Assembly: GCA_902574425.1 (NCBI GenBank)
Contig: CACGNA010000004.1
Location: 1-61,988, forward strand
Source: an uncultured Prochlorococcus sp.
GTDB taxonomy: Bacteria; Cyanobacteriota; Cyanobacteriia; PCC-6307; Cyanobiaceae
Length of the DNA: 61,988 bases
Direction of reading: 5' to 3'
The translations under genes and the position numbers were made by a program. Below the pieces are notes generated by a model, which saw only the letters and a list, made by a program, of their open reading frames with translations, was not told where the DNA came from and did no database searches. Of this stretch, positions 9,058 to 18,440 are shown piece after piece. Each line of letters begins with the position of its first letter. The first letter of the stretch is position 1.

Positions 9058-9592
9058 TTAAATTTCTTATCTCTGAAGTATGGGAAGTCTGTATTACTGA
9101 GTTGTTTTCGAGATTTCTAATAGTAGAAAATCTGGATCTTATGTGAGTGGATAAAAAGGAAATTCTTTCTTCGGAAACTGTTGATTTGTAAATAGTTTTA
9201 ATGTGTAAATTATTTTGTTCATCAACAAAATAATTGGATGATGAAATAAAGGATTCTGAATAACCTTTATTTCGTAAAACAATTCCTGAATTTTCATCTT
9301 TGGGTAAAAATATCAAAATAGTTTCATCTTCCTCACTCATATTATCTTCTTCCCAATCACTAATAGTTTGCCATTTTATAGAAATGGCTGTGTTCTCTAG
9401 GTTTAAACTTAATTTGTAATTTTTAAAAATCTCATTAACTTTTTTATTTTTTGAGTTGATATGTTTTATATATATTTTACTAGTTGAGTTTTCAAATTCC
9501 TGAAAAGCTAAAGTATGCGTACTTCTTATAGCCTTCCACTCTCCTATACTTTTATGAATAAATTGATTAATTGTTTTCAGATTCTTCGTCAA
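9041..9592 (-). CDS. cpeS: Phycobiliprotein chromophore lyase, CpcS/CpeS family
   Basis: 183 aa, the usual size for CpeS. It shows the lipocalin-like layout: '[20 protein letters not shown]' at the N-terminus, a beta-rich middle ('[14 protein letters not shown]') and '[15 protein letters not shown]' with '[20 protein letters not shown]' near the end. CpeS lyases attach phycoerythrobilin to Cys-82 of beta-phycoerythrin, exactly the one cysteine retained in the convergent cpeB. Its 3' end overlaps the 3' end of cpeB by 17 bp, and its start lies inside the 59-aa gene upstream. Confidence 0.85.
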   Translation of the reverse strand: MTKNLKTINQFIHKSIGEWKAIRSTHTLAFQEFENSTSKIYIKHINSKNKKVNEIFKNYKLSLNLENTAISIKWQTISDWEEDNMSEEDETILIFLPKDENSGIVLRNKGYSESFISSSNYFVDEQNNLHIKTIYKSTVSEERISFLSTHIRSRFSTIRNLENNSVIQTSHTSEIRNLTSLKD

Positions 9593-9746
9593 GTTTATCT
9601 TCTACTGAATGATTTTCTGCTTTTTGAATCATTCTTACCATTGAATCCACCATTAATCTCTTTGCAGAAGTTACTTTTAATCCAGAAGGAGTTGTTGATA
9701 TTTGTTCTCCAGGGCGATCATATGAAGTTGGTCTAAATGGAGTCAT
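9567..9746 (-). CDS. Small conserved-looking protein upstream of cpeS
   Basis: 59 aa from ATG at 9746, starting '[20 protein letters not shown]' and continuing with a helix '[18 protein letters not shown]' and an acidic tail. Its last 26 bp overlap the cpeS start, so the two are probably translationally coupled. I cannot name the family, but the well-formed N-terminus and tight overlap argue that it is real and belongs with the phycoerythrin locus. It could assist the lyase or be a short linker-like peptide (inference). Confidence 0.65.
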   Translation of the reverse strand: MTPFRPTSYDRPGEQISTTPSGLKVTSAKRLMVDSMVRMIQKAENHSVEDKLDEESENN

Positions 9747-9856
9747 CTAAGAACTTTAAAAAATTAATCGATTTCTATTCTTGCATGAATTCTTATTCAT
9801 ATAGTTGTTGATTGCAAAAATGTTATATCTTATTCGTATATTTAATTGAATCTTTT

Positions 9857-10606
9857 TTATTTCTTATAAAATTGGCCTTTAGTTAAAGAGTACAAGAAGC
9901 GAGATTGATAACTCCCTACATTGCCACACCAATTAATAAACCATCCAGGTTTCTTACTTTTTGTTAATCCAGAGATAGTAGCTAACGCGAACATTCCTAA
10001 AAGCGCTCCTCCAAGTAATAAGTTTTTCCCCTCGCTTATTCCTGCTCCAACAGCAACCAGAATTGAATCACTTATTAAAAGGCTAATAATTAATGCAGGA
10101 GTAAAAGTTTTCCAGCGTGTACCTCCTAAACCTATTGAATAACTTAGAAAATCGAAAAGTCCTGTCATAAGCAAACCTGTCATTAAAAAGAAATTTTCTT
10201 CAAGTTGATTTTGATTGAAACTTTCAATACGTTCCATCGCTTTTACTCCAACTATTTTTCTAACAGGTAGTCTGCCATACCTCCTAGCTATGAAAAAGGC
10301 AATTTGACAACATATAAAGTCAGCCAGAACAATTGTCAAATAGCCACTCTTAAAACCTAATGCTCCCCCTGCAATAACTGAGAAGATAGAACTTGGTAAT
10401 GCTGGAATAATTATACTAATCCCTCTAGCAAAAAAAAGGATTGCTGGTCCCCAAATCCCCGCTGCTTGTACTACCGATTGTATTGACTCTTTATTGGCAT
10501 TGAGGAAGTTAGTTAAAATTCCAACTATTCCAAATATTAATACTACTATTAAAAAAATTTTTACATATAAAGGCTTTATTATTTTTTGTTTTTTTAGGAA
10601 ATTCAT
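9857..10606 (-). CDS. VTT/DedA-like (TVP38/TMEM64 family) membrane protein
   Basis: 249 aa with five to six hydrophobic segments. The family core is visible: 'IIPALPSSIFSVIAGGALGF' followed by 'LADFICCQIAFFIARRYGR', the re-entrant loop plus G-x-x-x-G helix of VTT proteins, which are proposed lipid scramblases or transporters. The stretch 'GLFDFLSYSIGLGGTRWKTF' matches the second half of the domain. It stands alone on the minus strand with a 250-bp AT-rich spacer upstream. The substrate in cyanobacteria is not established. Confidence 0.82.
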   Translation of the reverse strand: MNFLKKQKIIKPLYVKIFLIVVLIFGIVGILTNFLNANKESIQSVVQAAGIWGPAILFFARGISIIIPALPSSIFSVIAGGALGFKSGYLTIVLADFICCQIAFFIARRYGRLPVRKIVGVKAMERIESFNQNQLEENFFLMTGLLMTGLFDFLSYSIGLGGTRWKTFTPALIISLLISDSILVAVGAGISEGKNLLLGGALLGMFALATISGLTKSKKPGWFINWCGNVGSYQSRFLYSLTKGQFYKK

Positions 10607-10873
10607 GGTTTTTATAGAAAATATTAGATATAGGGAATGAATTGATGGGAAATTGAAAAAATTATAGATTTGGAGTAGAAAATTCAGAAAATTAAATTCT
10701 AAGTCTTTTAAAAATAAATTTTCAATCTAGTAACAAAGTTTTTGAAAGCTATTGTTTAAAATAGTCTCTAAAAAATAGGAGCTCGTTTGGTTATAGTAAA
10801 TCCTATCATTTTCAAAGTCTAGGAATTATCCCTTTTTGTTTTTAGACTGTCTCCTCTCAAATTTAGAAAAATC

Positions 10874-11290
10874 ATGTTTACTTTTAATAATGAATTTTTG
10901 TCGAAACTATTTAAATATTTTTTTACTTTATATTTATTCATTCTTATGTTGTTTTTTCCAATACAAAAAGTAAATGCTTTTTCTCATGAATGGGTTGGAA
11001 TTACTAAAAGTGAATATGGAGAACAGTTATGGGATAGACAAAGTATTAAAAGGAATGAAGATGGTTCTGTGCGAGTATTGAGTAAATTTATTCCCAAAAC
11101 AAAAAGTGAAATTACTAAGGATATTCTCTATACAATGGATATAAATTGTTTTGAAAAATCATTTAGAGACGTTGATGTCTCTATAGATGAAGTAAATAGT
11201 AATTTCAATAATTTAGCTGATTGGCAAGATCCAAATGGAGATAAACTAATTTTGGGTGTTATTGGTCAAGTCTGCAGAGTGGTAAACTAA
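10874..11290 (+). CDS. Secreted protein, surface-adhesin-E-like
   Basis: 138 aa. Residues ~1-35 form a signal peptide (positively charged start, hydrophobic 'YFFTLYLFILMLFFPI', cleavage probably after 'VNA'). The mature part begins 'FSHEWVGITKSEYGEQLWDR' and reads like the small beta-rich secreted family (WVxI...G...WD...I...G...V) related to surface-adhesin protein E domains; two cysteines may form a disulfide. Expected in the periplasm or thylakoid lumen. Function unknown. Confidence 0.72.
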   Translation: MFTFNNEFLSKLFKYFFTLYLFILMLFFPIQKVNAFSHEWVGITKSEYGEQLWDRQSIKRNEDGSVRVLSKFIPKTKSEITKDILYTMDINCFEKSFRDVDVSIDEVNSNFNNLADWQDPNGDKLILGVIGQVCRVVN

Positions 11291-11351
11291 AAATTCTAAT
11301 TGTAAAAATAAAATAACAGAAAAAATCAAGTTTATAAATTTCTAAAAAATA

Positions 11352-11379
11352 TAAAACCCTTTCATAGAAAAGGGTTTAA
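11352..11379 (-). terminator. Hairpin downstream of tRNA-Phe
   Basis: An inverted repeat AAACCCTTT...AAAGGGTTT with a short loop lies immediately 3' of tRNA-Phe on the minus strand and is followed (minus strand) by a T-rich run. It resembles a rho-independent terminator for the tRNA transcript. Confidence 0.55.
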
Positions 11380-11382
11380 AGG

Positions 11383-11455
11383 TGCCAGGACCCAGATTTG
11401 AACTGGGGACACGGCGATTTTCAGTCGCCTGCTCTACCAACTGAGCTATCCCGGC
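11383..11455 (-). tRNA. trnF: tRNA-Phe (GAA)
   Basis: 73 nt on the minus strand. The acceptor stem GCCGGGA pairs with TCCTGGC, the D arm is TAGCTCAGTTGGTAGAGCA, the anticodon loop is CTGAAAA (anticodon GAA), and the T arm contains GTTCAAATC. The following bases are CC, but a full CCA is not encoded. Confidence 0.97.
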
Positions 11456-11543
11456 TCTAACCTATATACTTTAAATTAAGATGTGTAGTTTGTGAAACCC
11501 TTTTCATTAAAAATTTTATATCTTTATCAAATATCAAAAATTA

Positions 11544-12773
11544 TTATTTTGAATTAATCGCTAATAAGGCAGTGCCAAAAGAAGTGGTTTTATTACATGA
11601 AACTATTGGTATATTTATAATTTTTTCTCTTATTTTTCTCCACTGAGGGTTTTTTGAACCTCCACCAATAGTAATAATTTTTTTTGGAAGTGAACCTGTT
11701 AGTTTGCCTAGTTCTTCCCATCCTCTCAATTCGATTTTAGCTAGCCCCTCAAATAATGCATGTAAATAAAGTGAGTCGCTTACTGGTCTAGGGCCAAGTA
11801 TCGGCTCTAAATTAGAATTATTAACAGGAAATCTCTCTCCTTTACTATTAAGAGGTAGAAGATCCAAAAAAGTCTTTTTCGATGGATTAATTTGTCGACT
11901 GAGTTCCTTTATTTCTAAATCAGAAAAGAACTTAGACAAGATACCGCATCCAGCATTTGATGCTCCTCCACATATCCAATCGTTGTTTACTCTATGGATT
12001 GTAATGCCCTGTTTTTTTATAGGGTTATCAATAATTTTTTTAACTACTATTGTTGTTCCTAAAACTGTAAGACCATCTTCTTTACCTAAACCTGCGGCTA
12101 TTAAACCTGCATTAGAGTCAGTGGTGCCTGAGGTTAATATTAATTTCTTATTTAAGTTAAATCTCTCTGCCAAATTAGAATTTACTTGCCCAATAATTTT
12201 TCCACTTTTTACTATATTCGGTAGGCATTTTTGCCATGAAGTATTGAGATAGCTTTTTGGCCACGATTCTTTTTTTAGATCCCAACCAAGTTTTAGATTA
12301 TTACCTTCTTCTCCATGAGTCCAATCTTTTAAAAACCAACCAGTTATCCAATCAGATTGATGTCGTAAAAGTATATTTGTCCCATATTTATCTATTAGTT
12401 TTAATGCTTTAGCAAGACTACTGTATGGAGTTCGCAGATGATCTTCTCCAGAAGTTAATGATTCAAGAAGGATCATATGTTCAATACATGCTTGGTCATA
12501 AGGTATTGCTTCTCCTATCGGACCTCCTTGCAAATTGGATGCTATTAAAGTTCCTGAGGTGCCGGAGATAGCCAATTTATTAAGGTTAATTTTTACCTCA
12601 ATAGGTAAACTAAATAAGAGATTTTCACAAGAATTGATCCAAGAATTTGGATTTTTAAAGCTGTGTGAATAAGGTACTGAATTTGAATATACTAATTTCT
12701 TATGAAGATTAATTATTGATATTCTTGCCCCACTCGTTCCAAAATCTAACCCTCCATAAAAATTATCAGGCAT
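11544..12773 (-). CDS. FGGY-family sugar kinase (D-ribulose/xylulose kinase-like)
   Basis: 409 aa. The actin-fold nucleotide site opens the protein ('YGGLDFGTSGARISIIN', residues 6-22) and the second domain carries 'LTSGTTDSNAGLIAAGLG', 'GLTVLGTTIVVKKI' and 'ITIGGGSKNPQWRKI'. It is slightly shorter than E. coli xylulokinases (~480 aa), as are the cyanobacterial and plant-type homologues shown to act on D-ribulose or D-xylulose. It would make the pentulose-5-phosphate that enters the Calvin/pentose pathway. It lies 11 bp downstream of metK on the same strand, so the two are probably co-transcribed. Confidence 0.85.
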   Translation of the reverse strand: MPDNFYGGLDFGTSGARISIINLHKKLVYSNSVPYSHSFKNPNSWINSCENLLFSLPIEVKINLNKLAISGTSGTLIASNLQGGPIGEAIPYDQACIEHMILLESLTSGEDHLRTPYSSLAKALKLIDKYGTNILLRHQSDWITGWFLKDWTHGEEGNNLKLGWDLKKESWPKSYLNTSWQKCLPNIVKSGKIIGQVNSNLAERFNLNKKLILTSGTTDSNAGLIAAGLGKEDGLTVLGTTIVVKKIIDNPIKKQGITIHRVNNDWICGGASNAGCGILSKFFSDLEIKELSRQINPSKKTFLDLLPLNSKGERFPVNNSNLEPILGPRPVSDSLYLHALFEGLAKIELRGWEELGKLTGSLPKKIITIGGGSKNPQWRKIREKIINIPIVSCNKTTSFGTALLAINSK

Positions 12774-12784
12774 AGAAAAAATAT

Positions 12785-14026
12785 CTATAAAAATATTTTG
12801 GAAGTCTCTGCCAATTTAGCTGCTTTTTCTTCTACATTTTCCCAAGGCAGGTCAAGATCTCTTCTGCCAAAATGTCCATAGGAGGCAGTCTTTCTAAAAA
12901 ATTTTCCTCCCATTTTTTTTGGTAGATTTCTTAAGTTAAATTCTTTTATTATTGCTGCGGGTCTTAAATCAAAGTGCTCTTTAATTAGCTCAGTCAAATT
13001 AGCTTGTGAAATAATACCAGTATCAAAAGTTTCCACGAGAATGGAAATTGGTTTTGCTACTCCAATTGCATAACTTAATTGTACTTCAGCTTTTTTTGCC
13101 AGTTTTGCCTTAACTATGCTTTTAGCTACATAACGTGCTGCATAAGCGGCTGATCTATCTACTTTTGTGGGATCTTTACCAGAAAAGGCCCCTCCGCCGT
13201 GTCTGGCATATCCACCATAAGTATCTACAATAATTTTTCTGCCAGTAAGCCCGGCATCTCCTTGAGGCCCTCCTACTACAAATTTTCCCGTTGGGTTTAC
13301 TAGGAATCTTGTTTTGTGAATATTTGGTTTGGTTTCTAAATCTTCAGTAGCAGGAATTACAACATTCGTCCATAAATCTTCTTTTATTCTTTGACGAATT
13401 TCTTCTTCATTTTTAATTCCATCAATTTCAGGCTTATGTTGAGTTGAAATTAAAATAGTATTAATTGAAACTGGCTCCCCATTCTCGTAATCAATACTTA
13501 CTTGAGTTTTACCATCAGGCAAGAGATAATTAAGGACTTTTTCATGTCTTACTTTGGCAAGTTGAATGGCTAATCTATGAGCCAAGCTAATCGGTAAGGG
13601 CATTAATTCAGGCGTTTCATCGCATGCATAGCCAAACATTATGCCTTGGTCACCAGCTCCGGTATTGTCTTCCAAATCATCGTTAACATCATCTGCGTGG
13701 TTGACTCCTTGAGAAATATCTGGTGATTGCTCGTCAAGGGCTACTAAAACAGCACAACTATTTGCGTCAAATCCCCCAGCTTGATAGCCTTCATATCCAA
13801 TTTCTTTAATTACATTTCTAACAAGTTTTATATAATCGACTTTTGCTTTTGAAGTTATTTCTCCAGTAAGTAGACAAAGACCCGTGTTAACGACAGTTTC
13901 GCATGCAACTCTGCTTTCTGGATCTTCTGTTAATAAAGCATCTAAAACTGCGTCACTAATTTGATCACATATTTTGTCAGGATGACCTTCAGTTACGGAT
14001 TCAGAAGTGAAAATGAAATCACTCAT
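12785..14026 (-). CDS. metK: S-adenosylmethionine synthetase
   Basis: 413 aa. Signatures: N-terminal '[20 protein letters not shown]' (ATP and methionine site), '[12 protein letters not shown]', the P-loop-like '[19 protein letters not shown]' and C-terminal '[14 protein letters not shown]'. It makes SAM from methionine and ATP. No length anomaly. The ~135-bp gap to rps1 is AT-rich and probably holds its promoter. Confidence 0.98.
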   Translation of the reverse strand: MSDFIFTSESVTEGHPDKICDQISDAVLDALLTEDPESRVACETVVNTGLCLLTGEITSKAKVDYIKLVRNVIKEIGYEGYQAGGFDANSCAVLVALDEQSPDISQGVNHADDVNDDLEDNTGAGDQGIMFGYACDETPELMPLPISLAHRLAIQLAKVRHEKVLNYLLPDGKTQVSIDYENGEPVSINTILISTQHKPEIDGIKNEEEIRQRIKEDLWTNVVIPATEDLETKPNIHKTRFLVNPTGKFVVGGPQGDAGLTGRKIIVDTYGGYARHGGGAFSGKDPTKVDRSAAYAARYVAKSIVKAKLAKKAEVQLSYAIGVAKPISILVETFDTGIISQANLTELIKEHFDLRPAAIIKEFNLRNLPKKMGGKFFRKTASYGHFGRRDLDLPWENVEEKAAKLAETSKIFL

Positions 14027-14163
14027 TTATAAATAATTTTGAAATTAGACTTTATACTAAATTAAATTATCGTTACAAATCAATCATTGTAAATTAAAAA
14101 ATACCTGTATAAGAATAATGAGGCTTAAGTTACGATATTTGTGCACAAAATAAATAAGTGAAT

Positions 14164-15264
14164 TTATACTGTTTCAGCTGAAGCTGTTGCTATTTCTTCA
14201 TTATCGTCAGTTTGTTCAAATAACATTTGCTTGTATTTCGCAGCCATTTCTTCAGCTTTATTAAAAACTTTTTGAGGGTCTGTTAGCATGTCCCCTGGCT
14301 CGGGTTCAAGTGCTTTTGTAGATAATGAAATTCTTCCTCTTTCTGAATCAAGGTCAATTATCATAACTTTCATTTGGTCATTAACATTTAAAACATTATG
14401 AGGAGTTTCGATATGTTCATGGCTGATCTCAGAAATGTGCAACAGACCACTAACTCCTCCAATATCAATAAAAGCTCCATAAGGTTTAATACCTTTAACA
14501 GAACCCACAACAACTTCGCCCACCTCAAGTCTATTCATTTTTTTCTCAACCAAAGCTCTTCTATGACTTAGTACTAATCTGTTTCTCTCTTCATCAACTT
14601 CAAGAAATTTTAAAGGTAGGTACTCACCTTCTAAGTCATCTTTAATTTTTCGAGCACTTATATGAGAACCTGGTATAAAACCTCTTAAGCCTTCAACTCT
14701 CACAAGAGCCCCACCTCTGTTTGTCGCAAAAACTTCAGAATAAATAGTGGCATCTTCTTTTTGTAGTTGTCTAACTCTTTCCCATGCTCTTTGATATTCA
14801 ATTCTTCTTATAGAAAGTGCTAATTGGCCATCTTCATTTTCTTCACTCATTATGAAGAACTCTCTGCTTTCTGAAGGTTGTAAAACATCATTTAGCCCTT
14901 CAACTTTATTTATTGAAACCTCCTGTACAGGCATAAAAGCAGCTGTCTTAGCACCTATATCTATCATGGCCCCTTTGGGTTCTAGAGCAAAAACGGTACC
15001 TTTTACTAGATCGCCAGGCTTGAAGTTATAATCATACTTACCTAGTAGTGATGCAAATTCTTCTTGAGTGAATCCTGCATTATCAAAATCCGCATTTGTT
15101 CTGCTAGAGGAAGAATCTGCTGAAGGAATATCTTTCTTTTCGAATGATAAATCTTCATCATTTTGGGATACTGCAGCATTATCTAATTCAGACGAATTTT
15201 TAATTTCTTTATCTTCAGAAAGTTCTTGAATGGTTTGGGAAGAATTTTCGTTCATTTGTTGCAT
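14164..15264 (-). CDS. rps1: 30S ribosomal protein S1
   Basis: 366 aa with three S1 RNA-binding repeats: 'GDLVKGTVFALEPKGAMIDI' (~90-110), a second around 'GGALVRVEGLRGFIPGSHIS' and a canonical third 'GEVVVGSVKGIKPYGAFIDI'. An acidic, Ser-rich leader of ~80 residues precedes them. Three repeats is the normal cyanobacterial/plastid arrangement (six in E. coli). It binds mRNA leaders lacking strong Shine-Dalgarno sequences. The first codons could start at either of two Met residues (1 or 4). Confidence 0.95.
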   Translation of the reverse strand: MQQMNENSSQTIQELSEDKEIKNSSELDNAAVSQNDEDLSFEKKDIPSADSSSSRTNADFDNAGFTQEEFASLLGKYDYNFKPGDLVKGTVFALEPKGAMIDIGAKTAAFMPVQEVSINKVEGLNDVLQPSESREFFIMSEENEDGQLALSIRRIEYQRAWERVRQLQKEDATIYSEVFATNRGGALVRVEGLRGFIPGSHISARKIKDDLEGEYLPLKFLEVDEERNRLVLSHRRALVEKKMNRLEVGEVVVGSVKGIKPYGAFIDIGGVSGLLHISEISHEHIETPHNVLNVNDQMKVMIIDLDSERGRISLSTKALEPEPGDMLTDPQKVFNKAEEMAAKYKQMLFEQTDDNEEIATASAETV

Positions 15265-15364
15265 CGCAGACTACCAAAGGTAGTTAGAAAGGAATGCTAC
15301 TAGCCTGCAAACCAATAGCAAAAAACATTTGTGTTATGTATTCTACACTTTAGTATGCTGAATT

Positions 15365-15844
15365 TTATAAAATTGAAGCTAATTGGTTTTTTGAAGTTCC
15401 TTTTAGAGATTCAAGAGTAGAAATAAAATCTTTTACGCCATTAAATTTTCTGTATACAGAGGCATATCTTATATAGGCAACTTCGTTTTCCTTCCTAAGA
15501 TTTTTTAGTATTAATTCTCCAATTTTTGAAGATTTAATATCTTTATTAGAATCCTGTATGATTTGTGATTCAATCCCATCTACAAAATTAATAATTGCTT
15601 CACTAGTGAAGGTGGTTTTTTCGCAAGCTCTTGATATGCCAGTAAATAATTTTTGTTTATCAAATAATTCTCTGCCCCCATCTTTTTTTATTACTGAAAC
15701 TGGCATTGTTTCAACTCTTTCATAAGTTGTAAATCTAAAGTTGCAATTTAAGCACTCTCTTCTTCTTCGAACACTTTTACCACTATCAGCAGATCTTGAT
15801 TCCAAAACTCTGCTATCTGTGTTTTGACAGGTTGGACACTGCAT
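15365..15844 (-). CDS. nrdR: Transcriptional repressor NrdR
   Basis: 159 aa, normal length. N-terminal zinc ribbon '[17 protein letters not shown]' with '[19 protein letters not shown]', giving four cysteines, followed by the ATP-cone domain starting '[20 protein letters not shown]' and ending '[14 protein letters not shown]'. It senses dATP/ATP and represses ribonucleotide reductase genes. Separated from psbT upstream by a strong terminator, so it is its own unit. Confidence 0.96.
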   Translation of the reverse strand: MQCPTCQNTDSRVLESRSADSGKSVRRRRECLNCNFRFTTYERVETMPVSVIKKDGGRELFDKQKLFTGISRACEKTTFTSEAIINFVDGIESQIIQDSNKDIKSSKIGELILKNLRKENEVAYIRYASVYRKFNGVKDFISTLESLKGTSKNQLASIL

Positions 15845-15904
15845 TTAGTGAAATAAGGTGAACTTGTACTCTAATAGTAGAATAATATACTAATTATGAA
15901 AAGC

Positions 15905-15938
15905 AAAAAAAAACCTCTTGTTAAAGAGGTTTTTTTTA
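15905..15938 (-). terminator. Rho-independent terminator after psbB-psbT
   Basis: A-run, ACCTCTT, loop GTTA, AAGAGGT, T-run: a near-perfect symmetric hairpin flanked by A8 and T8. It lies 6 bp past the psbT stop on the minus strand and so ends the psbB-psbT transcript before nrdR. The symmetry would let it work in both directions. Confidence 0.85.
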
Positions 15939-15943
15939 TAAGA

Positions 15944-16042
15944 TCATTTTTTATCGAATTTAGGGGGATCTCTAAAGGCGACAGCAAAGAATAAGGTAAC
16001 AACTGCGAGAGTTAAAATAAGAACGTAAGCAAAAGCTTCCAT
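15944..16042 (-). CDS. psbT: Photosystem II protein T (PsbT)
   Basis: 32 aa, '[20 protein letters not shown]' followed by '[12 protein letters not shown]'. This is a textbook PsbT: one helix then the R-D-P-P tail, a small subunit at the PSII dimer interface. It follows psbB by 23 bp on the same strand, the conserved psbB-psbT order. Confidence 0.96.
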   Translation of the reverse strand: MEAFAYVLILTLAVVTLFFAVAFRDPPKFDKK

Positions 16043-16065
16043 AAGATTAAGTAATAAAGTTTAGT

Positions 16066-17589
16066 TTAAACCCTTCCTGGGATTCTTCTTGTGGATTCGT
16101 CACCAAGCTTCTTGAATAAACCAAATTCAACTTGGTCACCAATCTCAGCGTCAATTCCAGCGAAGGAATTTCTGTAAAGAGTTCTTGAAGCATGCCACCA
16201 GTGGCCAAACAAGAATAGCAATCCGAAACATAGATGTGCATATGTAAACCATGCTCTTGGAGAGCTTCGGAATACACCGTCAGATTTATATGTTTCTCTG
16301 TCGAACTTGAATGCTTCTCCAAGCTGCGCCTTTCTAGCTAATCTTTTGACTACTGCAGGATCAGTAAATGTTTGTCCATTTAGGTCCCCTCCATAAATAG
16401 TTGCAGTAACGCCAGTTTGTTCAAATGAATACTTTGCTTCAGCTCTTCTAAATGGAATATCAGCTCTTACATTGCCTTCTTTATCTTCTAGTATTACTGG
16501 GAAGTTTTCAAAGAAATTAGGTATTCTTCTAACTTCTAAATCGTTACCTTCCTTGTCTTGAAAAGCAATGTGACCTTGCCAACCAGTTGGTAAACCATCA
16601 CCATTAACTAGAGCTCCAACCCTGAATAATCCTCCTTTCGCAGGACTATTTCCAACATAATCGTAGAAAGCTAATTTCTCTGGTATAGATTCATATGCCT
16701 CTTCTCTAGTGGCACCATTATCTATAGCAGTTTGAACCCTTCTATTAATTTCAGTTTTGAAATAGCCTGAGTCCCATTGATATCTGGTAGGACCAAATAA
16801 CTCGACTGGGGTTGTCGCTGAACCGTACCACATTGTGCCTGCAACGACAAAGGATACAAATAGTACAGCAGCTAAGGCACTAGCTAGAACTCCTTCAAGA
16901 CTTCCAAGTTTTAATGCTCTATAAAGTCTTTCTCCAGGTCTATTTGTAATGTGAAAAATACCTCCAATGATACCCATGAGTCCGGCCGCAATATGATTTG
17001 CAACTATCCCTCCTGGATTGAAAGGATTAAATCCGTCTACTCCCCAGGAAGGGGCTACAGGCTCTACATGACCAGTTAGACCATAAGGATCAGACACCCA
17101 AATACCCACGTTTGCACAATGAAATGCTCCAAATCCAAAACATGTAAGTCCAGCTAGAAGAAGATGAATTCCAAAGATTCTTGGCAGGTCTAGAGCAGGC
17201 TCACCTGTTCTTGAATCTTCCCATAAATCTAAGTCCCAGTAAGTCCAGTGCCATATAGAGGCCAGCATCAATAGTCCACTAAATACTATGTGTGCTGCTG
17301 CAACCCCTTCAAAACTCCAGAATCCAGGATCAACTCCTGTAGCACCAGTGATATCCCATCCGTTCCAACTACTTGTGATACCTAGTCTAGCCATAAAAGG
17401 CATAACGTACATTCCCTGTCTCCACATAGGATTGAGAACAGCATCAGATGGATCAAAAATGGCTAATTCGTAAAGAGCCATTGAACCGGCCCAGCCGGCT
17501 AATAATGCAGTATGCATAAGATGCACAGCAAGTAGTCGACCTGGGTCATTAATAACTACTGTGTGTACTCGATACCAAGGCAATCCCAT
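16066..17589 (-). CDS. psbB: Photosystem II CP47 chlorophyll apoprotein
   Basis: 507 aa, full length. It begins '[20 protein letters not shown]', as all CP47 proteins do, and has six transmembrane helices with many His chlorophyll ligands ('[16 protein letters not shown]', '[18 protein letters not shown]', '[20 protein letters not shown]'), a large lumenal loop (~260-440) and the C-terminal '[13 protein letters not shown]'. Inner antenna of PSII. Upstream promoter region 17590-17811 is shared with the divergent ferredoxin gene. Confidence 0.98.
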   Translation of the reverse strand: MGLPWYRVHTVVINDPGRLLAVHLMHTALLAGWAGSMALYELAIFDPSDAVLNPMWRQGMYVMPFMARLGITSSWNGWDITGATGVDPGFWSFEGVAAAHIVFSGLLMLASIWHWTYWDLDLWEDSRTGEPALDLPRIFGIHLLLAGLTCFGFGAFHCANVGIWVSDPYGLTGHVEPVAPSWGVDGFNPFNPGGIVANHIAAGLMGIIGGIFHITNRPGERLYRALKLGSLEGVLASALAAVLFVSFVVAGTMWYGSATTPVELFGPTRYQWDSGYFKTEINRRVQTAIDNGATREEAYESIPEKLAFYDYVGNSPAKGGLFRVGALVNGDGLPTGWQGHIAFQDKEGNDLEVRRIPNFFENFPVILEDKEGNVRADIPFRRAEAKYSFEQTGVTATIYGGDLNGQTFTDPAVVKRLARKAQLGEAFKFDRETYKSDGVFRSSPRAWFTYAHLCFGLLFLFGHWWHASRTLYRNSFAGIDAEIGDQVEFGLFKKLGDESTRRIPGRV

Positions 17590-17811
17590 CGGTTAATTTC
17601 TAGTAACTATGCTGAATAAACAGCTAAACATCACGATAGTAAGGGTTTTTTAGTCTTTAAGGGATTTTTGTAAATAAATTTATTTTCTTGCAAAAATTGG
17701 GTAAATCAATTTACAGGACTGAGTTTTCAAGGAATTTTTGACTAAAAAATGTTAATATTTTGGTCACAATTCTCAAAGTAAAACGCCAAAATAAGAAAAA
17801 TAACTAAAAAA
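17590..17811. promoter_or_regulatory. Divergent promoter region between psbB and the ferredoxin gene
   Basis: 222-bp AT-rich spacer separating psbB (minus) from the 2Fe-2S ferredoxin gene (plus); it must carry promoters for both. I can see A/T-rich -10-like hexamers but cannot assign transcription starts with confidence. Confidence 0.5.
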
Positions 17812-18174
17812 ATGGCAACTATTAGGTTTATCCGTGAGGATTTAGAGATTCAATGCAATCCTGGTGAAAATTTAAGGGAACTAGTAATGAAAGAGAACTT
17901 ACAACTTTATGGATTAAAAGGTATTTTAGGAAATTGTGGAGGCGCAGGACAGTGTAGTACTTGTTTTGTTTCAGTTGAAGGAGGAAGCAAAAATTCCTTA
18001 AGTCCACTAACTTCTGTCGAAGAAGAAAAACTTAAAAATAGACCAGAAAACTGGCGACTTGCATGCCAAACATTAATAAAATCCTCTACAGTAATTTTAA
18101 CAAAACCACAATCTCCTCCTTCAAACTTAGAAGAACTTAAAAAAAATAGTGAAAATAAAAAATTACCTCGTTAA
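17812..18174 (+). CDS. 2Fe-2S ferredoxin-like protein
   Basis: 120 aa. The cluster motif is 'GNCGGAGQCSTCFVSV' with Cys42, Cys48, Cys51 and a distant Cys85 in 'RLACQT', the C-x5-C-x2-C...C spacing of adrenodoxin-type and cyanobacterial accessory ferredoxins, not C-x4-C-x2-C of plant-type PetF. It also has a Pro/Lys-rich C-terminal tail. It lies between psbB and psbM, suggesting a photosynthesis-linked electron carrier, but its partner is unknown. Annotated in relatives simply as a ferredoxin; it should not be called PetF. Confidence 0.85.
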   Translation: MATIRFIREDLEIQCNPGENLRELVMKENLQLYGLKGILGNCGGAGQCSTCFVSVEGGSKNSLSPLTSVEEEKLKNRPENWRLACQTLIKSSTVILTKPQSPPSNLEELKKNSENKKLPR

Positions 18175-18277
18175 ATTGTTTAAGACTGTTAATCAGTTGA
18201 TAATAATTATTGATTTTTCCACTTTAGTTCAAGTTAAATGTCTATAGTCTTAATACTTATTAGAACTGTAAATTTAA

Positions 18278-18430
18278 ATGGAAACAACTAATTTTGGATT
18301 CATAGCTAGTCTTTTATTTGTTGGGGTACCAACAATATTCCTTATAGGTTTATTTATTTCCACTCAAGATGGAGAAAAATCAAGCTTCTTCTCTGAATCT
18401 GGTAAAGGTAAGCTTGGCCCAAAACGCTAA
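18278..18430 (+). CDS. psbM: Photosystem II reaction centre protein M (PsbM)
   Basis: 50 aa: 'METTNFGFIASLLFVGVPTI' then 'FLIGLFISTQDGEKSSFFSE' and a short basic tail. The helix and the 'P-T-x-F-L-x-x-L-F/Y-I-x-T' pattern are PsbM; the C-terminal extension of ~15 residues is typical of marine picocyanobacteria. PsbM sits at the PSII dimer interface. It starts ~100 bp after the ferredoxin gene and ends 10 bp before prmC. Confidence 0.93.
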   Translation: METTNFGFIASLLFVGVPTIFLIGLFISTQDGEKSSFFSESGKGKLGPKR

Positions 18431-18440
18431 ACTTTCATAA

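Noticed and set aside
16047-16322. Open frame over the 3' end of psbB in another frame
   Set aside because: Shadow of psbB; the psbB reading is full length and fully conserved.
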